Shown here one piece after another: positions 8,892 to 19,148 of a DNA stretch of 64,000 nucleotides. A program made the position numbers and the translations under genes. Position 1 is the stretch's first letter. Every line of letters starts with the position of its first letter. This DNA is from Acidimicrobiaceae bacterium (GTDB taxonomy: Bacteria; Actinomycetota; Acidimicrobiia; Acidimicrobiales; RAAP-2): NCBI GenBank assembly GCA_003153575.1, contig PLZW01000035.1, positions 176,148 through 240,147 of the forward strand, read 5' to 3'. The notes below the pieces were generated by a model, which was not told the origin of the DNA, did not search any database, and worked only from the letters and a program-made list of their open reading frames with translations.

Positions 8892-9332
8892 ATGCCCGCA
8901 GCCATAGTCATGGTCGCCACCGCCCCGACCCTGGCACCGGGGCTGGATGGCTTCCGGCTGATCCTGCACGTGCTGGCCGCCACTGTCTGGGTGGGCGGGC
9001 AGTTCACGGTGGCCGGGCTGCTACCGACCATCCGCACCCTCGGCGACGACGCGCCGAAGAAGGTGGCGCGGGCCTTCGGGCGCCTGCTGTGGCCGGCCTA
9101 CGGTGTCCTCCTTCTGACCGGCTTCTGGAACATCAGCGCCGTCGACGCCAAACACGCCTCGTCCGCCTGGAACGCCGTGCTCGGGATCGAGATCGCCGTC
9201 GTGCTGATCGCCGGGGTGGCCGTCTTCCTCCACCAGCGGTCCACCTCCAAGGTGGGCCTGGCCGTCTGGGGCGCCATCGGCGCCCTGGCGTCTGTGGCCG
9301 CCCTGTGCCTGGGCGTCTTCCTGGCCGGCTGA
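8892..9332 (+). CDS. CopD-like integral membrane protein
   Basis: A 146-residue membrane protein with four hydrophobic helices (about 20-42, 70-88, 97-118 and 122-145). HVLAATVWVGGQFTVAGLLP in the first helix matches the CopD/putative copper-export family, in which the histidine is conserved. It starts 9 nt after the crotonase gene, so it may share its transcript although a metabolic link is not obvious. A role in copper handling or cytochrome oxidase assembly is possible but not shown by the sequence. Confidence 0.7.
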   Translation: MPAAIVMVATAPTLAPGLDGFRLILHVLAATVWVGGQFTVAGLLPTIRTLGDDAPKKVARAFGRLLWPAYGVLLLTGFWNISAVDAKHASSAWNAVLGIEIAVVLIAGVAVFLHQRSTSKVGLAVWGAIGALASVAALCLGVFLAG

Positions 9333-9427
9333 CGGCAACGCCGGGAGCCCGTCATCTGATGGACCGGTCGGCAACGAACCCTGGGCACGTCTAACCTGGT
9401 AGTAGCACTCGACAAGGGAGCATCGTC

Positions 9428-9736
9428 ATGCCATTCAGCCCGCCAGCAGAGTTCGCCAGCGTCGACAACATCCTGATCCTGGTCGTAGTCGTCCTCCTCG
9501 TCTTCGGGTCCACGCAGATTCCCAAGCTGGCCCGCTCGCTGGGCTCCGCCCAAAAGGAGTTCAAGAAGGGCCTCGACGAGGGTGCATCCGAGGACCCGAA
9601 GCCCGCCACCGCCGAGGTAGCGGCCCCCGCCGTCGCTCCCGCGGTCGCACAGGCGCCGGCTCCGGCGCCGGCCCCCGCCCCTCCTGTCGCGCAGGCTCCT
9701 CCTGCCGCAGACGGGACCCCGGGCGCTCCCTCCTGA
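9428..9736 (+). CDS. tatA: Sec-independent protein translocase TatA/E
   Basis: Pore-forming component of the twin-arginine translocase, which exports folded proteins. The 102-residue protein has a single membrane helix (ILILVVVVLLVFGST, about 15-30), the hinge-amphipathic motif FGSTQIPKLARSLGSAQKEF and then a long Ala/Pro-rich tail (APAPAPAPAPPVAQ). AAGGGAG precedes the ATG, and a TAACCT element about 40 nt upstream could be its -10. tatB/tatC are not in this window. The low-complexity C-terminus is longer than in many TatA proteins. Confidence 0.9.
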   Translation: MPFSPPAEFASVDNILILVVVVLLVFGSTQIPKLARSLGSAQKEFKKGLDEGASEDPKPATAEVAAPAVAPAVAQAPAPAPAPAPPVAQAPPAADGTPGAPS

Positions 9737-9749
9737 ACAGACTTCACCG

Positions 9750-10439
9750 ATGACGACGGCGGCTGGAGATCCACCAGCTCCGTCGGACTCCGCTCCGAGG
9801 TGGCGATCTGGACGATGGATTCCCTTCTGGGTACTGCAAGCGTCGGAACTGGCCCTGGCCGTCGTCCTGGCCGACCTCTCCATCCACGTGCCCCACGGTC
9901 AGGCGCTGATCGTCGCCGCGGCGACCCTGTTCGTACTGGCCCTGACGGCCGACGGGCCCCTCGGAATCCTGCGGGTCGTCGGCAAGCGCACGCATGTGCA
10001 GCTGGCGGTGGCGGTGGCGATCGTCTTCGGGGTCGCCGTGTGGCTGCCTGCCCTGCATGCGGACAGCGAGGAGAAGGTCGTCGTCATGGTGGTCTCGATC
10101 GGACTCATCCGGTTGGCCACCCTCACGCGGACCAGTGGCATGACCGGTAGGGGGCGGCGGCGCAAGGGCGCAGGCAACGGCGAGGTAATCGACGCCACAG
10201 CCACAGCCACCGCCACCCCGGTGTCGCCGCCACCGGAGCACCGCGAAGGGGAGTCCGAGGCCGAAACGGCGTTCCGCAAGGCGGGCCGGACCACCGGGGC
10301 GGCGGCGGCTGCCGGCAAGCGGGCCGTCGACGAACACCGTCCCCAGGTGGAGGACCAGGTGAAGCGGACACTCCGGGGTGCGGGCCGCTTGGCCGGCCGC
10401 TTCGCCGGGCCCAAGTCACCCCCCGACCCACCGGCCTGA
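9750..10439 (+). CDS. Uncharacterised membrane protein
   Basis: I do not recognise a family for this 229-residue protein. It has about four hydrophobic stretches in the first 130 residues (roughly 24-41, 51-66, 83-100 and 109-123). These are followed by a basic linker TGRGRRRKGAG and a long charged tail ending near GPKSPPDPPA. It begins 13 nt after tatA and may be cotranscribed. The tail contains an Ala/Thr repeat (ATATATATP). No enzyme motif is visible. Confidence 0.65.
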   Translation: MTTAAGDPPAPSDSAPRWRSGRWIPFWVLQASELALAVVLADLSIHVPHGQALIVAAATLFVLALTADGPLGILRVVGKRTHVQLAVAVAIVFGVAVWLPALHADSEEKVVVMVVSIGLIRLATLTRTSGMTGRGRRRKGAGNGEVIDATATATATPVSPPPEHREGESEAETAFRKAGRTTGAAAAAGKRAVDEHRPQVEDQVKRTLRGAGRLAGRFAGPKSPPDPPA

Positions 10440-10500
10440 CCGGGTCGGAACGTCCACCTATTCCCACCCAACGCAATCATTCGCTGAGGAGCCGAGCAGC

Positions 10501-11787
10501 ATGCCCGAGGACCACGACGTCCTGGCCATCGCCGAACGCCTGTGGAACGGCGACGGCCCGTCGGGACCGAACCCCATGGCCCCCGGAGGGGGCATGGCCG
10601 AGGTGGCCGACGGGGTGGCCTTCGTGCCCTCGTTCGCCAATGTGTCGGCCGTCCGCACCGACGACGGGCTGGTCCTGGTCGATGTCGGCAGCCCATTCCT
10701 GTCCGGCCAGGTCCACCGGACCCTGCGGACGTGGAGCGACCTCCCTCTCCACACCGCCGTCTACTCCCATGGGCACATCGACCACGTCTTCGGGGTCCAC
10801 CGATGGGAGGCCGAGGCCGACGAGCACGGCTGGCCCGCCCCGTCGGTGGTCGCCCACGAGGCGGTGGCGGCCCGGTTCGACCGCTACGTCCGCACCGCCG
10901 GCTACAACGCAGTGGTCAACCGGCGCCAGTTCGGCATCGACGACCTCCAGTGGCCCACGGAGTACCGGTATCCGGACCGGACCTTCCGGGACCACCTCGA
11001 CCTCGAGGTGGGGGGTGTACGGGCCGAGCTCCACCACGCCCGGGGCGAGACGGACGACCATGCCTGGGCCTGGTTCGCCGAGCAGCAGGTGTTGTGTGCC
11101 GGCGACCTGTTCATCTGGGCCTCCCCCAACGCCGGCAACCCGCAGAAGGTCCAGCGCTTCCCGCTCGAGTGGGCCGAGGCTCTGAAGCGGATGCTGGCGC
11201 TCTACGACACACCGGGCGGCGGGCCCGAGGTCCTCCTGCCCGGGCACGGCTACCCGATCGTGGGAGCCGACCGGATCCGGCGGGCCCTGTCCGAAACGGC
11301 TGAGCTGCTGGAGTCCCTGGTGGCCCAGACCCTGGAGCTGATGAATGCCGGGGCCCGCCTCGACGAGGCGATCCACTCGGTCACCCCGCCCGCCCATCTG
11401 ATGGCCCGGCCCTACCTCCAGCCCGTCTACGACGAGCCGGAATTTGTGGTCCGTGGGGTGTGGCGGCTCTACGGCGGCTGGTGGGACGGCAACCCGGCCA
11501 CGTTGAAGCCGGCCCCGGAGGCCGACCTGGCACGCGAACTGGCCGACCTGGCCGGGGGACCCGGAGCCCTGGCCGACCGCGCGCTGGCCCTGATCGAAGC
11601 GGCCGGGAGCGCCGACCCCGACGCTGCATTGCGTCTGGCCGGACATCTGGCCGAACTGGCCTGGCTGGCGGCACCCGACGACCCCGGCGTGGCGGAGGCC
11701 CGGCGGTCGGTGTGCACCCGACGGGCGGACGCGGCGACCTCCACCATGGCCCGGGGCATCTTCGCGTGGGCGGCCCGGGAGTCCTGA
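10501..11787 (+). CDS. MBL-fold metallo-hydrolase with alkyl-sulfatase-like dimerisation domain
   Basis: A 428-residue metallo-beta-lactamase fold hydrolase. The zinc motif SHGHIDHVFG (about 90-99) gives HxHxDH. Later ligands are probably in GETDDHAW and CAGDLFIWAS, then LLPGHGYPI. The C-terminal half resembles the alkyl-sulfatase dimerisation domain (LMARPYLQPVYDEPEFVVRGVWRLYGGWWDG region). Hydrolysis of an alkyl sulfate or a related ester is plausible; the exact substrate is unknown. The ATG with GAGGAG about 10 nt upstream was chosen over the longer ORF. No signal peptide is seen, unlike periplasmic SdsA1-type enzymes. Confidence 0.82.
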   Translation: MPEDHDVLAIAERLWNGDGPSGPNPMAPGGGMAEVADGVAFVPSFANVSAVRTDDGLVLVDVGSPFLSGQVHRTLRTWSDLPLHTAVYSHGHIDHVFGVHRWEAEADEHGWPAPSVVAHEAVAARFDRYVRTAGYNAVVNRRQFGIDDLQWPTEYRYPDRTFRDHLDLEVGGVRAELHHARGETDDHAWAWFAEQQVLCAGDLFIWASPNAGNPQKVQRFPLEWAEALKRMLALYDTPGGGPEVLLPGHGYPIVGADRIRRALSETAELLESLVAQTLELMNAGARLDEAIHSVTPPAHLMARPYLQPVYDEPEFVVRGVWRLYGGWWDGNPATLKPAPEADLARELADLAGGPGALADRALALIEAAGSADPDAALRLAGHLAELAWLAAPDDPGVAEARRSVCTRRADAATSTMARGIFAWAARES

Positions 11788-11910
11788 GGGGACGTCGGCG
11801 GAGGTCCTGCGGACCGGCGCCGAAGGGCCCCATTCGCACGCCTGTGACCAGGCAGTTCTCCGACGCCAGGCACCCACATTCTCAACTTCTCAATTTGGTT
11901 CGGTCCCCAC

Positions 11911-11916
11911 TAGTGT
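11911..11916 (+). promoter_or_regulatory. Probable -10 element for leaderless ctaC
   Basis: TAGTGT ends 7 nt before the GTG at 11924. The position suits a leaderless transcript and argues that the GTG at 11915 in the ORF track, which lies inside this hexamer, is not the start. Confidence 0.45.
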
Positions 11917-11923
11917 GACCCCC

Positions 11924-12891
11924 GTGAACGCCTTCACAAACGGATCTCCGACCTCCCTACTCGCACGCGACCCCTCGTCCGACGCGCACCCGGCGGGGCC
12001 TTCGGACCCGGCCCGCGGCCGTCGTTGGAAGCGTCTGGCCGTCGGCCTGGCCATCGGGGCGCCGCTCGTGCTCGGGGGCTGCAACTTCTACCCGACATAC
12101 GGCGCCAGCCGGGGGGTCACCACCCAGGGGCAGGACACCTTCAAGCTCTACTCGGGGATGATGACCACGGGCATCATCATCGGCGGCTTCGTCGGCATCC
12201 TGATCCTGTACACCGTCCTGCGCTACCGCCGGCGCTCGGACGACATGCCGAAGCAGTTCCACGAGAGCATTCCCATCGAGATCCTGTACACCGCCATCCC
12301 GGTGTTCGTGGTGGCCGTCCTGTTCCTGTTCACCGTGCTCACCGAGAACAACGTCGACGCCACCGTGCCCAACAACGCCCGGATCACCACCACCGGCGCC
12401 CCGGTGCTGGAGGTGAAGATCACCGCCTTCCAGTGGGGTTGGCGGTTCGACTATCCGAACAACAACGTGAGTGTCTCAGGTGAGGTGACCGACGGCCCCG
12501 GCGGCCTCGGGCCCCAAATGGTCCTGCCCGTCGGCGAGACCGTCCAGATCCTGCTGGTCTCCAACGACGTCATCCACGGGTTCTACGTACGGGACTTCAA
12601 CTTCAGCCGCTACGCCCTGCCCGGCGTGCAGAACCGGTTCGACCTCAACATCATCAAACCTGGTCTCTTCCCCGGGCAGTGCACCCAGATCTGCGGCCTC
12701 TACCACTCGGAGATGCTCTTCACCGTGAAGGGCGTGACCCCGTCGGACTTCGCCACGTGGACGACCTCCGAGATCGCCGCCGGCCACACGTTGCAGCGCT
12801 ACCCGGTGCCGGCGGCCAACACCCCGCCCCCCTACACCCACGTGACCCCGTCCAACGCCCTGGCTGCGCCTTCCGCCAAGAAGGGTTCCCT

Positions 12892-12895
<4 letters not shown>
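11924..12895 (+). CDS. ctaC: Cytochrome c oxidase subunit II
   Basis: Electron-entry subunit of the aa3-type oxidase, 323 residues from GTG 11924. It has a hydrophobic export segment ending in [10 protein letters not shown] that looks like a lipobox, so the mature N-terminus may be lipidated. Two membrane helices follow (about 83-105 and 123-145), then the cupredoxin domain. The CuA site is formed by a histidine in NDVIHGFYV and by [14 protein letters not shown], giving CxxxC-H-M. It opens the ctaC-ctaD-ctaF operon, and its stop overlaps the ctaD GTG by 4 nt. Partner complexes are the ctaE-qcrCAB genes near 23-27 kb. Confidence 0.94.
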
Positions 12896-14648
<1,753 letters not shown>

Positions 14649-14652
<4 letters not shown>

Positions 14653-15041
14653 GAATCAGCGGGACGTTCCTCGCCGCCATCGGCTTCTTCTTCGGCGTCA
14701 TCGCCCTCATCTACTGGTTCACGGCCTACGAGGACGCCGGATTCCTGATGCTGATCGGCTCCGCCATCCTCGGGCTCCTGCCCGGTGGCTACTACCTCTG
14801 GTGGTCGAGGCGGATGCGTCCCTTGGAGGGAGACGTGGACGATGCCGACATGAGCGACGGCGCCGGCGTCATCGACGCCTTCCCGGGCTCCAGCATCTGG
14901 CCCTTCCTGCTCGGCATGGGGGCCTTGTTTGCCGCCCTCACCTTCATCTTCGGACTGTGGCTGGCGCCCATCGCCGCCGCCCTCGGCCTGTCCGCCGTCA
15001 TCGGTGGCGTGATCGAGAGCCGCCGCGGCGGCGCCGTCTGA
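14649..15041 (+). CDS. ctaF: Actinobacterial cytochrome c oxidase subunit IV
   Basis: Small accessory subunit of the actinobacterial aa3 oxidase, 130 residues, overlapping the ctaD stop by 4 nt (ATGA). Four hydrophobic helices (about 7-27, 33-52, 81-98 and 101-120) include the family-like [19 protein letters not shown] and [12 protein letters not shown]. The subunit is thought to stabilise the complex; no redox ligand is seen. It is the last gene of the operon and converges on a kinase-like gene 32 nt away. Assigned by position and topology as well as motif. Confidence 0.85.
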
Positions 15042-15073
15042 CCGGCGCGGTTGCCGATACTCAGGCCCCTCCG

Positions 15074-15769
15074 TCAATGCTCCTGTGCGACCTCTCGTGC
15101 GATCTTCCACATGGCCTGGATCTCCTCGGTGGACAGATTCGGATCGGCGGTCTTCCGTTCGGCAACCTCCAATATCCTCGGTCTCAATGCCGAACGGTCA
15201 CGGCCGCCGAGGAAACCACGAATCAATTGCGTGCGACCCCAGCCCAGGATCTTCTGTTCGAACCTTCCGCCTGGAATTGTGCCTGAGGCGATGAGCAGAT
15301 ATGCCAACGTGACATCGACCAGAGGATCGCCTCTTCCCGCGTTCGTCCAGTCGATGACCACCGGCCCGTGGGGACCGATCAGCACGTTGAGGGGATGAAG
15401 GTCCATATGGACAAGTGACTCTCCCTGGCCGAACGCAGCGGGACCGAGGAAGTCCGGCGGAGGGATCTCGTGCAGTTGCCGGTGCAGCCCGGCCAGGGTT
15501 CGCCCAAGGTGCCGAATCTGCCACGGTCTTCGGCTCAGGTAGTCCACCATCGTGGGGCCATCGATCCGCTCCATGACGAGTTCGGTCCCGTCATCGGACA
15601 CGCCGTGGATAGCAGGGACCGGATAGCCGCTCCCATGGAGATACTCCATGACTCGGGCCTCGTGTGCGACGGAGCGTCCTTTGCGCGAACGGCGGAGCAC
15701 CAGGCCGGGCCCAAATTCGAAGATGTCGGCGTCACGGCCTGACGCCAGCTTGCGGCCCGGCTGTCCCAT
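15074..15769 (-). CDS. Phosphotransferase family protein (aminoglycoside-phosphotransferase/kinase-like)
   Basis: A protein-kinase-like phosphotransferase of about 231 residues. The catalytic loop HMDLHPLNVLIG and the metal-binding VVIDWTNAGRGDP are both intact. The N-lobe shows LASGRDADIFEFG and VLRRSRKGRSVAHEARVME, with the candidate lysine in the second block. The start was moved from 15814 to ATG 15769 because TACGTT lies exactly 6 nt upstream, a leaderless arrangement common in this window. The substrate is unknown; these kinases often act on small hydroxyl compounds, and resistance to an antibiotic should not be assumed. Confidence 0.8.
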   Translation of the reverse strand: MGQPGRKLASGRDADIFEFGPGLVLRRSRKGRSVAHEARVMEYLHGSGYPVPAIHGVSDDGTELVMERIDGPTMVDYLSRRPWQIRHLGRTLAGLHRQLHEIPPPDFLGPAAFGQGESLVHMDLHPLNVLIGPHGPVVIDWTNAGRGDPLVDVTLAYLLIASGTIPGGRFEQKILGWGRTQLIRGFLGGRDRSALRPRILEVAERKTADPNLSTEEIQAMWKIAREVAQEH

Positions 15770-15775
15770 CAGAAG

Positions 15776-15781
15776 AACGTA
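15776..15781 (-). promoter_or_regulatory. Probable -10 (TACGTT) of the leaderless kinase gene
   Basis: TACGTT on the minus strand is separated from ATG 15769 by 6 nt. It decides between the two candidate starts of the downstream kinase-like gene. Confidence 0.45.
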
Positions 15782-15835
15782 GCGGAACGGCAGTCCCGTG
15801 AACGCCTGCGCCACATGCGGGCATCGCTGTCATCG

Positions 15836-16189
15836 CTAAGCGGGCTGCCAGAGCTCGACGCGGTTGCCCTCGGGGTCGGTCACCCAGCCAAATCGGCCGA
15901 CGCCTTCCATATCCTGGATTTCGTCTGCCACGTCGGCGCCCGTGTCGCGGAGCTGGGTGAGCATGGCCTCCAGGTCGCCAACCCGAAAGTTGAGCATGGT
16001 CTGCTGGGATCGGGAACCGAAATAGTCGGTCCCAACCTCGAACGTCGCAAATACTGTGGGGCCCGTCACTTGGTGCCACAGGCCGTGCTCATCGGCATCG
16101 AGGCCAAGGCAGCCCCGATACCAGGCGCCCAGAGCCGTCGGATCCGAGGCGCGAATGAAGTATCCACCGATTCCGAGCACGCGTTCCAT
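15836..16189 (-). CDS. VOC (glyoxalase/dioxygenase fold) family protein
   Basis: A 117-residue vicinal-oxygen-chelate fold protein. It begins MERVLGIGGYFIRASDPTAL and contains the paired beta-alpha-beta-beta-beta units typical of the family, ending with the recognisable GWVTDPEGNRVELWQP. Potential metal ligands are a histidine in ADEHGLWHQV and the glutamate of VELWQ. Single-domain VOC proteins are often glyoxalase-like or act in detoxification; the substrate cannot be given. CAAGAT precedes the ATG by 6 nt. It lies 66 nt from the upstream end of the kinase gene on the same strand. Confidence 0.85.
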   Translation of the reverse strand: MERVLGIGGYFIRASDPTALGAWYRGCLGLDADEHGLWHQVTGPTVFATFEVGTDYFGSRSQQTMLNFRVGDLEAMLTQLRDTGADVADEIQDMEGVGRFGWVTDPEGNRVELWQPA

Positions 16190-16287
16190 GACGGGATCTT
16201 GCCAGACCGGGCCACGAGGATCCTCTGAGATGCGCCTACCCGATGGTCCTGAGTCGCGGTCACGTCGACCTCGGACATACTGGTCGG

Positions 16288-16602
16288 ATGCACCGATCTG
16301 AGGCGAGGCACGTCGATAGCGCCGCCCTCAGGGTCCGGGTCGGGATCGCCCTCTGGTTGGTTTCGTGGATCCCGTTCGGCGTGATCTTCCGCGTCAACGG
16401 CTGGGCATTCCTGGTGGCGATTGCGGTAGAGATCATTGTGGGTCTCATCGGTCTCGCCCTGGCCGGGTCGGAAGTGGCGCGAAGTGCGGCGTGCCGGGTG
16501 GCAGCAAGGATTGCGCTCCGGTTGGGAGCTCTTCAGGTGAGGCCGCAGGCGAAAGTCGGCAGACGCGATCTGAGCGATCACGCTTCTCCCCCCGCAGCAT
16601 GA
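16288..16602 (+). CDS. Small uncharacterised membrane protein
   Basis: A 104-residue protein starting MHRSEARHVDSAALRV, chosen because CATACT lies 6 nt before this ATG; the ORF track starts 45 nt earlier. Two hydrophobic segments (about residues 15-33 and 38-58) form a hairpin followed by a basic, partly amphipathic tail. No family is recognised. The gene converges with a GT39 gene, ending 16 nt from it. Codon usage resembles the neighbours, which is the main reason for calling it. Confidence 0.5.
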   Translation: MHRSEARHVDSAALRVRVGIALWLVSWIPFGVIFRVNGWAFLVAIAVEIIVGLIGLALAGSEVARSAACRVAARIALRLGALQVRPQAKVGRRDLSDHASPPAA

Positions 16603-16618
16603 GACGCGTGGTCGTACG

Positions 16619-18142
16619 TCAGTCGAAGTGTTTGAGCTGCGGCCAGAGGACCCAGGGCACCCGCTGATTCCTGCAGATCCAGATCGGCACCCCGCGTTCG
16701 TGGGGATCGATGGGAGTCGATCCCGACTCCAGGGTGTCGACCCGGACGACTGAGCCCCAGTACCGCCGCACGACATCGCCGGGTAGGCCCACCGCCAGGA
16801 CTGTTGCCTGGGCTGCCGGTCGACCGTAGCCCCACGTCCAGAACGAGTTGTGTCCACTGATGGCGTCGGGCAGCCCATAGGTTGCAGCGTAGAAGTCGAT
16901 CGCGCCGGCTTCGGAGTAGTTGCTCGTCAAGATGACCGCATGACGCTGTTGGCCGACCGGCAGCCGATGGAAGTCGCGGGAGATGTACGCCGTGGTCGTC
17001 GCCCACCCCATCATCCCGCCGATGTCGGCGTTCGACGTGTCGATGTGCAGCCGCACGGCGGTCGCCTCTGGTACCAGTGGCGTGGCGAACGGCGCGAAGA
17101 GCAGACCGGTGACGGCTACGGCGCCGAGGACGACTCCCCGGGCGCGCCGTCGCCACCGGTGCTCGATGGCCACCGACCCGACCGCCACCAATGGTAGGTA
17201 CCACGAACCGAGGTAGTAGGGCTTTCCGGCCAGCGCGATGAGGATGGTGAAGGCGACGACGTAGCCGATCAGCAGCCAGCGCTGGGGCCGCCACTCGGGC
17301 CGGGCCAGGACGATGAGCGCCGTGATCCAGACGATGGCTCCCCCGAGGGTCACGAGCAGGAGTTGCACCGGCGCGAACTGGATGAGATTGCTGTGTGCGC
17401 CGCTTGTCCGGATGTTCCGGAGGAACTGCCAGGTGGGCCAGTGGTTGTCGATCTCCCACAGGATGTTGGGTGCCACCATCACCCCTGCGACGATGGCGCC
17501 GATGGGGAGCCAGACACTGGCCATGAGGCGCCGTTGCGACGTGAGGAGGAGCCCGGCCACCGTCGCCACGATCCAGAAACCCATCGTGTACTTATTCAGT
17601 AGACCGAAGCCGCAGACCACGCCGATCCAGATCCATAGACGACGGTCGCCGGTCCGGGTCATCCGGAGCACGAGCAGGGAGCCCAGTGCCCAGAAGACCA
17701 GGTCGAGACTGAGCGTGCTGAGGAAATGGCTGGTCGTGAGGAAGATCGAACCGAGACAGGCAACGACACCGGTGAGCAGCTGGGCGTACCGCCGTCCGCC
17801 CAGCTCACGGGCGAGCAGACCTCCGAGGATCACGTAGACGCCTCCAAGGAAGGCCGGCACCACCGCCAAGGCGGAAACGGAGTGACCGAATACGAGCTCC
17901 TGCAGCCGGTAGACCACGGGAACAAGGGGAGGATTGTCGACATACCCCCACGCCAGGTGGTGGCCACTCTCGAGGTAGTAGAACTCGTCCCGATGGGCGC
18001 CGTAGAGATTCGAGGTCAGGAGCTGGAGGACGACCTTTGCGCCGGCCAAGGGCCCGAGGAATCGCCATGCAATGGGAGCAAGATCGGCGACCGCCGGGTC
18101 AGCGCCGTCCCTATCGGCTTCCACGTCGCCAACCATTGACAC
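16619..18142 (-). CDS. GT39-family (ArnT/PMT-like) membrane glycosyltransferase
   Basis: Polytopic glycosyltransferase of 507 residues, expected to use a lipid-linked (polyprenyl-phosphate) sugar donor outside the membrane. The acidic catalytic motif follows TM1 in LYGAHRDEFYYLESG (about 46-60), equivalent to the DE motif of GT39/ArnT, and YVDNPPLVPVVYRLQE is also typical. About eleven helices are followed by a C-terminal globular part with WGYGRPAAQA. GTG 18142 follows GATACT by 6 nt, and an in-frame ATG lies two codons later. Acceptor unknown; cell-envelope lipid or protein mannosylation are both possible. Confidence 0.82.
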   Translation of the reverse strand: MSMVGDVEADRDGADPAVADLAPIAWRFLGPLAGAKVVLQLLTSNLYGAHRDEFYYLESGHHLAWGYVDNPPLVPVVYRLQELVFGHSVSALAVVPAFLGGVYVILGGLLARELGGRRYAQLLTGVVACLGSIFLTTSHFLSTLSLDLVFWALGSLLVLRMTRTGDRRLWIWIGVVCGFGLLNKYTMGFWIVATVAGLLLTSQRRLMASVWLPIGAIVAGVMVAPNILWEIDNHWPTWQFLRNIRTSGAHSNLIQFAPVQLLLVTLGGAIVWITALIVLARPEWRPQRWLLIGYVVAFTILIALAGKPYYLGSWYLPLVAVGSVAIEHRWRRRARGVVLGAVAVTGLLFAPFATPLVPEATAVRLHIDTSNADIGGMMGWATTTAYISRDFHRLPVGQQRHAVILTSNYSEAGAIDFYAATYGLPDAISGHNSFWTWGYGRPAAQATVLAVGLPGDVVRRYWGSVVRVDTLESGSTPIDPHERGVPIWICRNQRVPWVLWPQLKHFD

Positions 18143-18283
18143 GTGGTGAGTATCCCGCGACTCTCGTCAATCCGCCTCGAACCCCGGGGAACTCGCTCGA
18201 CCTGGATGAACGCGGTCACCGGATCGGTCCCTGCCGCAACGACCAGAGCGGACCCACCGATCGAGCCTGCATCAACGGTGGAC

Positions 18284-19087
18284 TTACCAGCGTGCGGCCA
18301 GTGCCTTGGCCTGCTGCTGGTCGAATGAACCGGCCAGCTGGAGCTCCCCTTCGAATGACGTGAACGACGACTGTGTCGGCTGTGTAATCGGAGCCGAGAT
18401 CACGTGACCGTCGACCACGACACCGACGAAGGCGTGAAACTGCTCTTGAGCCAGTGCGTCCCACTGGGCCGATCCGGCATCGGTGAGTCGGAGCAAGACG
18501 GCCCACTGACCGTCGATGTGAACTGCCGTGGCGGATTGGATTCCCGCGCCGGTCAGTCCGGCAGGACCGAGCACATAGCGGCCGTCCGATGCAGTCGCAC
18601 CGGGCAGCAGCACGGTGGCATCTTTGGTGTCGTCCTGCGACGACGTCGACGGAACGGCTGCCAAGGAGGGATCTGCTCGACCGGGGTTGTCGACGATGAA
18701 CCCGCCAACTCTGTTGGTCTCCGGAGTGACTCCCAGGTGCGCTGGGGTCAGCTGGAATGCCTGGCCGCACGTAGGAGACGTCCCGGCGCTGACCGACAGG
18801 CCAGTGGGTGCGAACACAGGGGCAAAACACAGCAACGGGCGCACGCTGAAGTCGGCAGCTGACACGGCGGAAGCGGCCGGGACGGCGGCCGACGGTACCG
18901 GGGGCTGCGTGCCCCCTCCACGTCGACCGACGGACAGGCCGAAGGTGACACCCATGACCACGAGGATCACCAGTGAGACGATGCCGGAGACCAACCACCG
19001 ACGCCTTCGGCGCTGCTTGGCCTCCTGGAAGAGGAGCTGGGCCGCGTCGAACTCGGGCGGCGCGGTCCGGGATTCGATGAGAGTCAA
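18284..19087 (-). CDS. Membrane-anchored protein with a stand-alone SecD P1-head-like domain
   Basis: A 267-residue protein with a cytoplasmic N-terminus (about 1-30, containing KQRRRRR), one membrane helix (about 32-55), a Pro/Ala-rich linker and an extracytoplasmic domain. The last 100 residues (YVLGPAGLTGAGIQSA ... LAGSFDQQQAKALAARW) match the P1 head of SecD, including the hallmark VVVDGHVISAPITQP. The rest of SecD (the transport helices) is absent, so it is not a SecD subunit itself. A role in late protein export or folding is inference only. It is preceded by a good sigma-70 promoter overlapped by a long dyad, implying specific repression or activation. Confidence 0.72.
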   Translation of the reverse strand: MTLIESRTAPPEFDAAQLLFQEAKQRRRRRWLVSGIVSLVILVVMGVTFGLSVGRRGGGTQPPVPSAAVPAASAVSAADFSVRPLLCFAPVFAPTGLSVSAGTSPTCGQAFQLTPAHLGVTPETNRVGGFIVDNPGRADPSLAAVPSTSSQDDTKDATVLLPGATASDGRYVLGPAGLTGAGIQSATAVHIDGQWAVLLRLTDAGSAQWDALAQEQFHAFVGVVVDGHVISAPITQPTQSSFTSFEGELQLAGSFDQQQAKALAARW

Positions 19088-19110
19088 CGTCGGCCCCGCC
19101 TCGAGTAGTT

Positions 19111-19137
19111 CATGGGACTACTATGACTAGTACCATG
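19111..19137. promoter_or_regulatory. 27-bp imperfect palindrome (candidate operator)
   Basis: The outer arms CATGG/CCATG are perfect and the inner ACTA/TAGT arms match, giving CATGGnACTAnT ... AnTAGTnCCATG. It covers the -10 hexamer and most of the spacer of the minus-strand promoter. Placement and symmetry fit a dimeric DNA-binding regulator; no such regulator gene is adjacent. Confidence 0.55.
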
Positions 19138-19148
19138 TTGCCTGTCAA
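19120..19148 (-). promoter_or_regulatory. Sigma-70 promoter for the SecD-head protein gene
   Basis: On the minus strand a perfect TTGACA (19148-19143) is followed by a 17-nt spacer and CATAGT (19125-19120). The start codon at 19087 is about 32 nt downstream of the -10. This is the best consensus -35 box noticed in the window. Confidence 0.65.
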
